DNA of 53,333 bases, from positions 1 through 53,333 of the forward strand of contig JAYSUJ010000002.1 in the NCBI GenBank assembly GCA_043719155.1, written 5' to 3'. Within the stretch, counting starts at the first letter, position 1. The number at the start of each line of letters is the position of its first letter. The notes under the pieces are model-generated. The model saw only the letters and a list, made by a program, of their open reading frames with translations. It made no database searches and was not told the origin of the DNA. The translations under genes and the position numbers were made by a program. Positions 23,662-32,153 of the stretch are shown here, one piece after another. Source of the DNA: JBBQKQ01 sp043719155 (GTDB taxonomy: Bacteria > Patescibacteriota > Minisyncoccia > Phycocordibacterales > UBA5272).

Positions 23662-23667
23662 ATTATA
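23662..23667 (-). promoter_or_regulatory. -10 box of the 2906-aa protein gene
   Basis: TATAAT on the minus strand, about 42 bases before the ATG at 23620. No convincing -35 was found. Since a strong terminator lies just upstream (23842-23870), the gene is probably transcribed separately from its 1251-aa neighbour. Confidence 0.5.
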
Positions 23668-23693
23668 AATAAAAAAATGTGTTTGTACTCTAC

Positions 23694-23822
23694 ACAAATA
23701 CTAGTGTAGCTCTTTTCGATTTAAAACAAACTTTTCTTTGTGGACAACTCACAGAAGTACCTTTAGGTATAACCGCAGGAAATACTTTAGTACAACTCAC
23801 AGAAGTACCTTTAGGCATAACA
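23694..23822 (-). CDS. possible 42-codon ORF with an internal duplication
   Basis: In the gap between two giant genes an ORF reads MPKGTSVSCTKVFPAV then IPKGTSVSC and a basic tail. The repeated PKGTSVSC reflects a direct DNA repeat of about 29 bases (23744-23773 and 23792-23820). No good SD. It may be untranslated repeat DNA. Confidence 0.25.
23744..23820. repeat. pair of direct repeats about 29 bp long
   Basis: ACAACTCACAGAAGTACC-TTTAGG-(T/C)ATAAC occurs at 23744-23773 and again at 23792-23820, with one mismatch at a 48-base period, inside the gap between two giant surface-protein genes. Confidence 0.85.
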
Positions 23823-23841
23823 CCCACTTCATCGCCATATC

Positions 23842-23870
23842 AAAAAAACAAGGCGACGCCTTGTTTTTTT
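23842..23870. terminator. strong bidirectional terminator after the 1251-aa protein gene
   Basis: A near-perfect palindrome AAAAAAACAAGGCG / CGCCTTGTTTTTTT with T-runs on both strands, 15 bases after the stop of the 1251-aa gene. Confidence 0.85.
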
Positions 23871-23884
23871 GTTATTAGTTAAAT

Positions 23885-26800
23885 TTAATTTGTAACTTCC
23901 GTAACTGGCACAACTACAGCTGGCTCAACCACTATTACCTTTTCGCTTTTTTCATTAGGCGTAACCGGCTCAGTAACAGGAGAAGTAGGAACGTCTACAG
24001 GAACAATTTCAGGTATAGCTTCTGAAATGTCTACTTTTTTAATCACAGCCTTGGTGTCTAAGTAGTTTCTAAACTCTAGCATTTCACTTTCTGTAAAACA
24101 AGCTTGCCCAACACAGAGCTGTTGTACTGTGACTTTGTTTGCTTTTACGTCATTTGCTTTTAGAGTTGAAATTGCAAGCGTCATGTTCAAATAAACATCT
24201 GATAATTTTTCGAAAGTAGTTTTTATAAGCGCTGTAAATTTATCTGCAATAGTCAATTCTGTATCGTCGGCAGTCGTCCCATCGGAATAAGTATTTTTTA
24301 TAAATACATAAATTTTCCCAGACCCATCATCATCTGTCAAAGCTTGACCTATAACTTGCCCTGACCCTGTGGCTTTCATTGCTTTTCCAGCAACGCTGCC
24401 GGCTGTCAAGAAATCTCCAGCTTTTACCTTACCATTTTCATCTGTAACTTTTACTGGCACACGTCCTGAAAGCCCTACAATCACGGCTTTTCCAGTACCG
24501 TCAGCCTCACCGATAACCATTCCAGGTTTTGTAGAGATAATTCCCAACACATTTTTTTGGTATCTCTTATTTGACTTTGCAACTTGAGAAATACCAGTCC
24601 CGTCTAGAGCTACAACATCCCCTTCTTCTACGGTATTGTCAGCTGTGTAGTACACCTCTGCAAGATCGGCACCTCCAAGTTTGTAAGCAACTACTTTAGC
24701 TCCCGCATCTAATGTAACTGGTGCAGATATTCCCCCAAGTCTCCTACCGAAATTTAGAGTTACAGTTCCACCACCTCTAGTAGATAGCACTCCACTAACA
24801 TTGAAAGCTACCGTTCCACCAGATGTGTTGATATCAACTTTTGAACAATCCGCAGATGCAGAAGCAGTACTTGTGACCAACTCTATTGCCCTAAAATTAC
24901 AACTCCCCAACCCACCTGAGCTCAAAAACCTTACTGAAGCACCACTATTTACCGCATTTGCACCGGAGATAGTCCCAGTTGCACTTATATACCAAACTTC
25001 ATTTGCCCCAACTGTAAAACTAAGATCCGATACAGGAGCCAGAGTTGTACTGTCTGAACTAAATCCAGAACCAAGAACCGCATTTGCATTCGAGCCTGCA
25101 CTTGGGTTTACCAATGTAATTAGTGAAGTGGTGGAAATTTTTCCATTTACAATACTCGTTAATATGTTTGTAGAAGTTGCAAAAGAGATTTCATTTGAAG
25201 TTGTAGCTCGCGCTATATTTTCAACCAAAGTCTTTGTAAAGGTCGCAAAATTCTCCGCGTACAAATTTGCAATATTTGCGTTTAAGATAGAAGTAGAAGC
25301 GACAGTACCAGTTGCTAGAGCGAAAATACCATTTGAGGCAAAATTCGTCGTTGTAGCGTTGGTAATTGTAGCGTTTGTTCCTGTTAGGTTTGTAAACAAA
25401 AGTGAGGTGAAATTTGCCAAACTAGAGAACAAATTAGTTGTCGTTGCGTTTGTAATTGTTGCATTTATTGAAACCAAGCCATCTATTTTTGCGTTCAAAG
25501 TGTTAAACAAAGTTGCAAACAGGTTGGTTGAAGTTGCGTTTGTTAAAGTTGCATTCACAGAAGTTATACCACTTGCAAAAACATCTCCAGAAATAAGTGC
25601 ATTACCATTTACCGACAAGGCTTGTGAAGGTGTATCAGTACCAACCCCCACATTCCCACCGTTTCTGTTTAAAATCAAATTTGAGTAAGAAATACCTTGG
25701 TTCACAGCTTGGATAGACCCATAATCATTTGTAGTGTTGTAGCCAACCAAAAGCTGCTTGTTTGTATCTGTTTTACCACCCACAACCAATTGATATGGAA
25801 CTGGCCCGCTTTGGTCTTGAGTTATATACGTGATCCCCAAGTTTGTTGTACCTGTTGCTGTTAAGTTTGTTGTTGCAAAGTTACTTGAAGTTGCATTGGA
25901 AACAGTTGCGTTTGTAGCTGTAAGATTTGTAAATGCAGCTGTCAAAGCATTAAACAAAGTTGCAAACAAGTTAGTTGTCGTAGCGTTTGTTAGTGTTGCA
26001 TTTGTACCAAGCAAGTTTGAAGTTGAAGTGTTCGTTGCCACTAGGTTAGTAGATGTCGCATTCGTCAGTGTTGCATTGGTTGCAGTCAAGTTTGTGATGA
26101 AAGCAGAAATTGCATTCAACATAGCCGCAAAAGAATTTGTGCTTGTGGAGTTGGTGATAGATGCATTTTCAGAGAATAAATTTGTGTTGGTAGCATTAGT
26201 AATCGAAGCTGTAGTGCCAAACAAATTGTTAATGGTTGTAGAGGCGATAGTACCTGTCGCAAAGGCAAATGTTCCTGTTGAGGTCACATTTGTTATTGAA
26301 AGGTTTGTACCGGTCGCATTATTAAAGAAAAGGTCAAAAACTCGCAACAAATTTACAAATAAATTGGTAGTAGTAGCCGCTGTAAAAGTAGCCAAATTTC
26401 CATATAAATTTGAGATTATGGTTGTACCAGTTGCAGTTAAGTTTGTTGTACTTGCATTTGCAACTTGTAAATTTGTTCCCGTGGCACTTGTAAAGCTTAG
26501 ATTTTGAACAAAAAGGTTTAGGAAATTTGCCCAAGTCGCAAACAAATGGGTTGTCGTAGCTTCTGTTATTGACGCCTTTACTGAAAATAGATTGGTAGAA
26601 GTAGAATTTGTAAATGATGCATTTTCAGAGAATAAATTTGTGTTGGTAGCATTAGTAATCGAAGCTGTAGTGCCAAACAAATTGTTGATGGTCGTAGAGG
26701 CTATGGTACCTGTCGCAAAGGCAAACGTTCCTGTTGAGGTCACATTGGTGATTGCAAGATTTGTACCGGTCGCATTATTAAAGAAAAGGTCAAAAACTCG

Positions 26801-27640
26801 CAACAAATTTACAAATAAATTAGTTATAGTAGCATTTGTTAAAGTTGCAAAAGTTCCAATTAAGTTTGTCGTAGTTGCGTTTAGCAGTGCAGCGTTTGTA
26901 GCTACAAAGTTTGTAGTTGTTGCGTTGGTCAGTGTCGCATTTTGCGACAACAAGTTTACCAAGTTAGCAAAAAGTGAATATATGTAAGTTGAAGTTGCAT
27001 TTGTTAGAGAAGCATTTTGGGCAAATAAATTGGTAGTTGTAGAGTTTACAGACACTAAATTTGTAGAAAACGTGTTTGTAGCTGTAACGTTTGCAAGGTA
27101 TGCATTTTGCCCAGTTATATCTCCTGTTGTTATCTTTTCACTAGTTAAAAAGTGAATGAAAGTAGAATAAATATCTCCAGGTACTGTTGTCTGATAAGGG
27201 TTGGAATTAGTGTTACCCCCAGCGTAAATGTAGGCAGTTGGGCCTACAGCAGCGCCTCCGATTGTTGTTTGATAGACAATAGTAGTAGTACCGTTTCTAC
27301 CATCTTTTCCGTCTCGCCCAGAAACATACACAACTTGGGCGTTTTTAGTGTTCACACTTGTAGCGATAACATTGTTTATTTGTTTAGCTTTGTTTTCGGT
27401 TAAAACTGACCCCTTAGTTTCAGCATTTTCACTTTTATCTACCACTAAAATATTGGTGTTACAGGCTTTGTTGTCTGCCCCTGGCACAAAATCAGCAAAA
27501 GTACAATAAACTTTTATAGAAATGTTTCCGATAAAGTCCATCTTTTTCGTTTCTAAAACACTTTGGGCAAAAGTGTAAGAAAAGGCAAAGACAGTTGTAG
27601 TAATAAGGGCAAAGACAGTGTTTTGGATATTTTTAATCAT
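23885..27640 (-). CDS. large NAT-repeat surface protein (1251 aa)
   Basis: Signal peptide (NTVFALITTTVFAFSYTFAQ), the same N-terminal domain as the 2906-aa protein (IKVYCTFADFVPGADNKACN), a single short collagen-like run (GRDGKDGRNG), then about 650 residues of NATLTNATSTNLF-type repeats. The C-terminal domain (ADLAEVYYTADNTVEEGDVV ... GRVPVKVTDENGKVKAGDFL) is of a type common in Parcubacteria secreted proteins. It ends in a coiled coil with a Cys pair (QLCVGQACFTESE) and an acidic/Pro tail. The QLCVGQACFTE segment parallels KLCLGQTCINE in the 2906-aa protein, so the C-termini are also homologous. Likely an extracellular filament. Confidence 0.78.
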   Translation of the reverse strand: MIKNIQNTVFALITTTVFAFSYTFAQSVLETKKMDFIGNISIKVYCTFADFVPGADNKACNTNILVVDKSENAETKGSVLTENKAKQINNVIATSVNTKNAQVVYVSGRDGKDGRNGTTTIVYQTTIGGAAVGPTAYIYAGGNTNSNPYQTTVPGDIYSTFIHFLTSEKITTGDITGQNAYLANVTATNTFSTNLVSVNSTTTNLFAQNASLTNATSTYIYSLFANLVNLLSQNATLTNATTTNFVATNAALLNATTTNLIGTFATLTNATITNLFVNLLRVFDLFFNNATGTNLAITNVTSTGTFAFATGTIASTTINNLFGTTASITNATNTNLFSENASFTNSTSTNLFSVKASITEATTTHLFATWANFLNLFVQNLSFTSATGTNLQVANASTTNLTATGTTIISNLYGNLATFTAATTTNLFVNLLRVFDLFFNNATGTNLSITNVTSTGTFAFATGTIASTTINNLFGTTASITNATNTNLFSENASITNSTSTNSFAAMLNAISAFITNLTATNATLTNATSTNLVATNTSTSNLLGTNATLTNATTTNLFATLFNALTAAFTNLTATNATVSNATSSNFATTNLTATGTTNLGITYITQDQSGPVPYQLVVGGKTDTNKQLLVGYNTTNDYGSIQAVNQGISYSNLILNRNGGNVGVGTDTPSQALSVNGNALISGDVFASGITSVNATLTNATSTNLFATLFNTLNAKIDGLVSINATITNATTTNLFSSLANFTSLLFTNLTGTNATITNATTTNFASNGIFALATGTVASTSILNANIANLYAENFATFTKTLVENIARATTSNEISFATSTNILTSIVNGKISTTSLITLVNPSAGSNANAVLGSGFSSDSTTLAPVSDLSFTVGANEVWYISATGTISGANAVNSGASVRFLSSGGLGSCNFRAIELVTSTASASADCSKVDINTSGGTVAFNVSGVLSTRGGGTVTLNFGRRLGGISAPVTLDAGAKVVAYKLGGADLAEVYYTADNTVEEGDVVALDGTGISQVAKSNKRYQKNVLGIISTKPGMVIGEADGTGKAVIVGLSGRVPVKVTDENGKVKAGDFLTAGSVAGKAMKATGSGQVIGQALTDDDGSGKIYVFIKNTYSDGTTADDTELTIADKFTALIKTTFEKLSDVYLNMTLAISTLKANDVKANKVTVQQLCVGQACFTESEMLEFRNYLDTKAVIKKVDISEAIPEIVPVDVPTSPVTEPVTPNEKSEKVIVVEPAVVVPVTEVTN
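26160..26366. repeat. 207-bp direct repeat, copy A (within the 1251-aa gene)
   Basis: Nearly identical to 26616-26822, at a 456-base offset. The copies differ at only a few positions, so the duplication is recent; 456 is divisible by 3, so the frame is kept. Confidence 0.85.
26616..26822. repeat. 207-bp direct repeat, copy B (within the 1251-aa gene)
   Basis: Partner of 26160-26366. The pair would allow in-frame gain or loss of a 152-residue unit by homologous recombination. Confidence 0.85.
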
Positions 27641-27720
27641 ATATTCTTTTTTGATACTCTAAATTTTAATAATTTTAATTTACTATAAAAGCTACTCTTG
27701 TTAATTTTTAACACCGAACA

Positions 27721-27888
27721 CTACAACCGAACCGATAAACCTTGCTCAGTCTGCATCTCTTGTAGCTTTGCTTTATAAATATTTCGTCCGTTAATGTACG
27801 CCACTGTCACGAAAAAAGCAATAAGCAAGAGACAGATGCGGATGATGCTTCCCTTATTATTTTTGATAAATTCTACTAAATTGTTCAT
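27721..27888 (-). CDS. small single-pass membrane protein (55 aa)
   Basis: 55 aa: MNNLVEFIKNNKGSIIRICL, one membrane span (about residues 15-32) and a helical, charged C-terminus (INGRNIYKAKLQEMQTEQGL). The layout resembles small DivIC/FtsL-like or holin-sized proteins, but nothing specific is recognised. It lies between the metallopeptidase and the fibre-protein gene, all on the minus strand. Little follows up to 27641 apart from A/T-rich sequence. Confidence 0.5.
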   Translation of the reverse strand: MNNLVEFIKNNKGSIIRICLLLIAFFVTVAYINGRNIYKAKLQEMQTEQGLSVRL

Positions 27889-27959
27889 AAAATTTCTTTT
27901 TTTTAATTTAACTTTTTAATTTACTCTAATTAAACTTATCCAGCATTATACACTTTTAC

Positions 27960-27995
27960 CCAAACAAAAAACAAGCTTGACAGGCCAAACCTGTA
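27960..27995 (-). terminator. weak terminator after the metallopeptidase gene
   Basis: In sense order ACAGG-TTTGG-CCTGT followed by CAAGCTTG and TTTTTTG. The stems are short, so read-through to the 55-aa gene is likely. Confidence 0.4.
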
Positions 27996-28003
27996 TTTTA
28001 TTT

Positions 28004-28564
28004 CTATTTTACAGCAATTTCTTTACCTTTTATGGGCAGCCCCAGCTTCATTTTTTTCTCATTATTCAAATCACTTGTGATGTTTAGGTCCTCAGAAAAA
28101 GCGGTTATTTGCATTAGTAAATTTTCAGCATTATAGGCCATTTTTTCCTGTATTTCTGCATTGGCCAAATCAAAGTTGCCCTCTTTTTTAAGCAAGTGTA
28201 GAGTTACGGCATGGGTTATTTCGTGTATGAGTGTATATTTGGAAAAACTCTCTACGACCATAAGGTCTTTGGTTGGATTATAAAACCCGCCAGTACTCCC
28301 TTTAAAAGTTGCCAAACAAAAAGTCAAAATGTCCCCGTCTACATGCTTTATTTCCCCACATTTCTTTATTTCGTAGGGCGATACTTCTTTGTTAACTGAA
28401 GCATCTATACGCCCAGATGTAGTGGCTAGGTTGTAGGCTTTAGAGCTACCTTTAGTGGCTTTCTGTTGTTGAAAAACCGAAAAAGCCTTATTTGAAAAGG
28501 CTAAAATTGAAATTGTACCAAACAAAAGTACACCCCAAAACACAAACTTTTTTACTCTCAACAT
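28004..28564 (-). CDS. membrane-anchored putative zinc metallopeptidase (186 aa)
   Basis: An N-terminal hydrophobic segment (FVFWGVLLFGTISILAF, about residues 7-23) serves as signal or anchor. The extracytoplasmic part has a HEXXH zinc motif, HEITHAVTLHLLKKEG (about residues 131-146), with a later Glu-rich helix (NAEIQEKMAYNAENLL) that could give the third ligand. Cys residues at KKCGE and TFCLAT may pair. It has its own strong promoter (28643-28671). Beside genes for surface fibres it may process surface proteins; that role is inference. Confidence 0.6.
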   Translation of the reverse strand: MLRVKKFVFWGVLLFGTISILAFSNKAFSVFQQQKATKGSSKAYNLATTSGRIDASVNKEVSPYEIKKCGEIKHVDGDILTFCLATFKGSTGGFYNPTKDLMVVESFSKYTLIHEITHAVTLHLLKKEGNFDLANAEIQEKMAYNAENLLMQITAFSEDLNITSDLNNEKKMKLGLPIKGKEIAVK

Positions 28565-28642
28565 AATTTTAATTTTAAAGCATTACTCAAAGACTTTTAC
28601 TTACTCTAAAAATCTTTACTTTACAAAATACTTTATGTTGTT

Positions 28643-28671
28643 ATAATAGCACAAAATTATACATCAGTCAA
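28643..28671 (-). promoter_or_regulatory. promoter of the metallopeptidase gene
   Basis: TTGACT (28666-28671), 17-base spacer, TATTAT (28643-28648) with extended TGC on the minus strand. Leader about 70 nt. It shares TTTTGTGCTATTATand its spacing with the tuf promoter. Confidence 0.75.
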
Positions 28672-28691
28672 TATCATTTGTACAGCTATTT

Positions 28692-29531
28692 TTAATGTAT
28701 TTTTTGTGAAAACACCCCTGATTCTTGGTCCTTTTCTTTTCTGGCGATATTTTGAATTTCAGAAAATTCTTTTAATTCTTGAAAACTTTTAAAAGTTCTG
28801 GTAGCAGTATCAAGCATTCCTCGCTCGTAAAATATTTCAGCCGAGTCTTCTGGTATCAACATTCTCCAGTCAAAACTTATTTTTTCTTTTTTCGATAAAA
28901 CTTGGTTTAGCTCATCAAAAATATTGGTGGTACAAGATGAAAACAAAGTGTTATAAAATTCTGGTTCTAAATGAGCTTTTTTAGCTCTTTCTAAAGACAC
29001 TTTAAACAACGCTTGTTTCTGGTTTTCAGACAATTTCAATTTGAAAGAATACAGCCTGTCGTCCCTCACCACAGTGCGCAAAGTCACAATATCTTTTTCA
29101 TCTACCAACATATAGAAAATATTGTATTTCTTGAAGATGCCGTAAAGTGGGTTGTAGCTGTCCCCCTCTACTTTTCTAGCCTCGACTGAAACCGATAAAA
29201 ATCTACCATCTTTAAAACCAAAAGTTAAAAAAGTATGGGCGGCTTGATAGCCCCAAAAAGGATTGACAAGGTAATAAACACTTTCAACTTGGTCCAAAGC
29301 ATAACTTCTTTCATCATATTTTATTTCATATTCTTTTTCTGACTGACCATAGCTAAAATTCTTGATTTTAGAAATTGTTACACTAGATGTAGCATTTGAA
29401 GAAAAAGTGATTTCAGGGGCTATTTTGGCGTCTACAGTCCAGTTTTTGTCATTGGTAGGAGTCAATAAAAACAAATAAACTATAAATACTACAACTGGTG
29501 CCAAAACTAATTTATAAATTTTATTTTGCAT
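28692..29531 (-). CDS. DUF4105-like membrane-anchored protein (279 aa)
   Basis: One N-terminal membrane segment (YKLVLAPVVVFIVYLFLL), then an extracytoplasmic domain with the DUF4105 (Lnb N-terminal periplasmic) pattern: AHTFLTFGFKDGRFLSVSVE, YNPLYGIFKKYNIFYMLVDE, LRTVVRDDRLYSFKLKLSE and FYNTLFSSCTTNIFDELNQ. The late Cys-Thr-Thr-Asn and the early His are typical conserved positions of this papain-like (NlpC/P60-related) family, so a hydrolytic or transfer role at the envelope is plausible. Starts 2 bases after its upstream neighbour, so they are co-transcribed. Confidence 0.65.
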   Translation of the reverse strand: MQNKIYKLVLAPVVVFIVYLFLLTPTNDKNWTVDAKIAPEITFSSNATSSVTISKIKNFSYGQSEKEYEIKYDERSYALDQVESVYYLVNPFWGYQAAHTFLTFGFKDGRFLSVSVEARKVEGDSYNPLYGIFKKYNIFYMLVDEKDIVTLRTVVRDDRLYSFKLKLSENQKQALFKVSLERAKKAHLEPEFYNTLFSSCTTNIFDELNQVLSKKEKISFDWRMLIPEDSAEIFYERGMLDTATRTFKSFQELKEFSEIQNIARKEKDQESGVFSQKIH

Positions 29532-29533
29532 AC

Positions 29534-32146
29534 CTAGTACACTGACACAACTAACTCAGACACAGTGCCATCAGTATTTACTTTTGTCACTTTTTTCTCA
29601 CCATTGTCAGCATATGTATGACTGGACACACTTTCACAACTAGTAGCTGTTGCATTTTTTGTCATATTCAGATTTTCAATATTACCATCTCCCCAGTTTA
29701 GCTTTACACTTTCACATACACCATTTACTAACTCACCAGTAACTTTTATTTTTACAGACTTTTCTAGTTTAGTAACAAGTTGTAGCCCAGAACTTGACAG
29801 ACCAGCACTGGCATCAGATATTTTAAACATTTCAGAATACGACTCATTCAAAATCTTAGGACTGGTAGAGCCGGTAGGACAGTCCGTAAAACAAGCATTT
29901 CTGTTGTCATAAAAACTTGCCTTTACAAAGTACTCTGTGTCTTTAGATAAAACTACTCCATTGGCCAGTTTCTTTTCTACTTTCCAAGTATAGCTTCCAC
30001 TAGGAGTGTAGTATGTACCTAGGTCTGGGACTTTTGCAATAGTTCCCACCACCTCATACTTTTTAGTTTTAGAGCTCATGTTTACAACTTCCAAAAGTAC
30101 ACCCTCGCCATTGATGTCAGAGTTGTTTAACCAAGACAACTCTGTGCTTTTACCAAAAACTTTTTCTCCAGAACTTATTTCAACTTTTCTTTCAGTTTCA
30201 TTTATCTTTATGATGGCGCTTTGGTTATCCGTCTGATACACATTTGAATATGTGTCGACGGTTAAAGTTATTGGGTATGTGCTGTAGGTCTTGTTCAAAG
30301 AAATTACAACCCTAAACTTATTTACCACTTCTTGCCCAGGTGAGAGTGTTATGTACTCATCTTTTAAGGTTAAGCAAGTCGGCGCAGGATTGTACCCAAA
30401 ATAGTCGTAAAGATCTACACCATTTGCACGCAAAATATCACCTTCATAGTTATCACAAACTGTTTTCTTGTAAGTTATACTAAAAAATCTTGAGTTATTT
30501 TTATGTATTACAGAAACCACCATTGTGTCACCTTTTTTATACTCTACTTTATCTGTTTTTACAAAAATATTTAAACCTTCTTCACTTGCCGTATTCGGAG
30601 TTGTCTTTGGGATTTCACCCACCCTAAACTTAGTTTCTTTTGCTAACATAAGTATTCCATACAAGTTATTCGCAAAAACTAATCTGAAAGTTTTGCTACC
30701 ATTAGTCATACCAGTTGGAACATAAGTTTCAAAACTTGTAGCAATACTTTCCCCGTTTTTTAGTGTTTTGAAAGATTGCTGACCACTAGTTAAAGTGCAG
30801 ACATTTTTTTTAACAGAAAAAACATCTTCATAGTTTTTACCCTCAAACTGCAAGGCAAAAGGAGAGGTTTCTACACAGGGAAAACTGTTGTAATAATAAA
30901 CATCATGACCGGAGTTATTTTTAGCCTCAGCTTTTATAGTTATCTTGTCTCCAACGTTATAACTAGACTTGTCTGTTGTGACTGACGCATCCAGCAGCAC
31001 ATTACCACTTGGTATAGGCTCTACCCTCAGAGTTTTAGAAACATTTACACCATCATTTTTAAGGCAGCTTAAAGTAAAGTTCATAGGGTAATTTGTAACG
31101 TTTAAATTTTCCCCACCAAAGTTTATAGCTTCTTTGTCTCTAAAACCATCTCCACTGATTGTACAACTTTTTACATTTAAAGTAGACCAAGAAATATAAG
31201 TATTCCCTTCACAAGGGGTAGAGCCTTTTACCTGTGTACCAAAAAGTCTTTTGCTAGAGGAACTAAATGCAGGTGCAGCACCTGTACAAACAGCTTTTAT
31301 GTTTGCACCATATCGCTCGGCTTTAAAACTAGTTATACCCTCTTCACTTCCTCTGTTGCCAGCACCCAAGAGTATACCAGCAGCCCGACTACCAGTTCCG
31401 CAAACCACATTAAAAGTTTCGTTGACAGTTTTAGCTGAGACTATTTTTGTACCGCTTGTCGCCACTTTTTCCCCATTTATTGCACATTCATCCACATTTT
31501 CGGCCTGCCAGTTTATTTCAGCTTTTTGACCTATCTCTAGGGCTGACGGATTTATAGATGCATTTAAGCTGGGTGCCGGGGGTATAGCTTGGTTGGGCGA
31601 GATAAAAATTTCTTTTTTAAAGTTGTTCTTATTAACATCATCACAAGCTATCTCCAATTTCAAGCCTCTGCTTACTTTAAAAACTTTTGTACCATTACTT
31701 TCTACACTCACCTCATTTAGCTTACAATTTAAAGCATTTTTAGACTCCCAATTTACAGTCACACCCTCTTCATTAGAACTAACAGGATAGAGGGACAAAG
31801 TCAGATCAGTTTTTATCTCTACTTTTGGCTCATATTTACACCACAAAGATTTTATTTTACTATATGTATCTGGACCGACTTTGCCAAAGGGGTACATGCC
31901 ATTTTGAGTTTGAAACTTTCGTACTGCTTGGGCTGTCTCATAGCCAAAAAAGCCACTGGCTACAACTTTTGGGTTTCCCTCTTTTTTTAAGACTTCTTGT
32001 AGCTTGCGTACATCCTCGCCAATGTCACCCCTGTAAATTTCTCTCTTAAAAGAGCTACAAAAGTCTGGATACTTTTCTGCACTGGCAGTTAAAGTGGATA
32101 TGGCTGATACTGAAAATAGTGTTACTAAAATTAATAATTTATTCAT
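29534..32146 (-). CDS. secreted peptidoglycan-binding protein with Ig-like repeats (870 aa)
   Basis: Start at 32146 (MNKLLILVTLFSVSAISTLTASA, a signal peptide); the frame is open 17 codons upstream but that overlaps the previous gene. A PG_binding_1 domain at about residues 30-95 (IGEDVRKLQEVLKKEGNP, GYETAQAVRKFQTQNG) is followed by at least two Ig-like modules (NWESKNALNCKLNEVSV; INWQAENVDECAINGEKV), a cysteine-rich region, two further beta domains with YNVGDKITIKAEAKN- and YKKGDTMVVSVIHKN-type starts, and a C-terminal PKD-like segment (LNWGDGNIENL ... HTYADNGEKKV). Probably bound to the cell wall. It starts 7 bases after the cohesin-like gene. Confidence 0.75.
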   Translation of the reverse strand: MNKLLILVTLFSVSAISTLTASAEKYPDFCSSFKREIYRGDIGEDVRKLQEVLKKEGNPKVVASGFFGYETAQAVRKFQTQNGMYPFGKVGPDTYSKIKSLWCKYEPKVEIKTDLTLSLYPVSSNEEGVTVNWESKNALNCKLNEVSVESNGTKVFKVSRGLKLEIACDDVNKNNFKKEIFISPNQAIPPAPSLNASINPSALEIGQKAEINWQAENVDECAINGEKVATSGTKIVSAKTVNETFNVVCGTGSRAAGILLGAGNRGSEEGITSFKAERYGANIKAVCTGAAPAFSSSSKRLFGTQVKGSTPCEGNTYISWSTLNVKSCTISGDGFRDKEAINFGGENLNVTNYPMNFTLSCLKNDGVNVSKTLRVEPIPSGNVLLDASVTTDKSSYNVGDKITIKAEAKNNSGHDVYYYNSFPCVETSPFALQFEGKNYEDVFSVKKNVCTLTSGQQSFKTLKNGESIATSFETYVPTGMTNGSKTFRLVFANNLYGILMLAKETKFRVGEIPKTTPNTASEEGLNIFVKTDKVEYKKGDTMVVSVIHKNNSRFFSITYKKTVCDNYEGDILRANGVDLYDYFGYNPAPTCLTLKDEYITLSPGQEVVNKFRVVISLNKTYSTYPITLTVDTYSNVYQTDNQSAIIKINETERKVEISSGEKVFGKSTELSWLNNSDINGEGVLLEVVNMSSKTKKYEVVGTIAKVPDLGTYYTPSGSYTWKVEKKLANGVVLSKDTEYFVKASFYDNRNACFTDCPTGSTSPKILNESYSEMFKISDASAGLSSSGLQLVTKLEKSVKIKVTGELVNGVCESVKLNWGDGNIENLNMTKNATATSCESVSSHTYADNGEKKVTKVNTDGTVSELVVSVY

Positions 32147-32153
32147 AGCTAAT

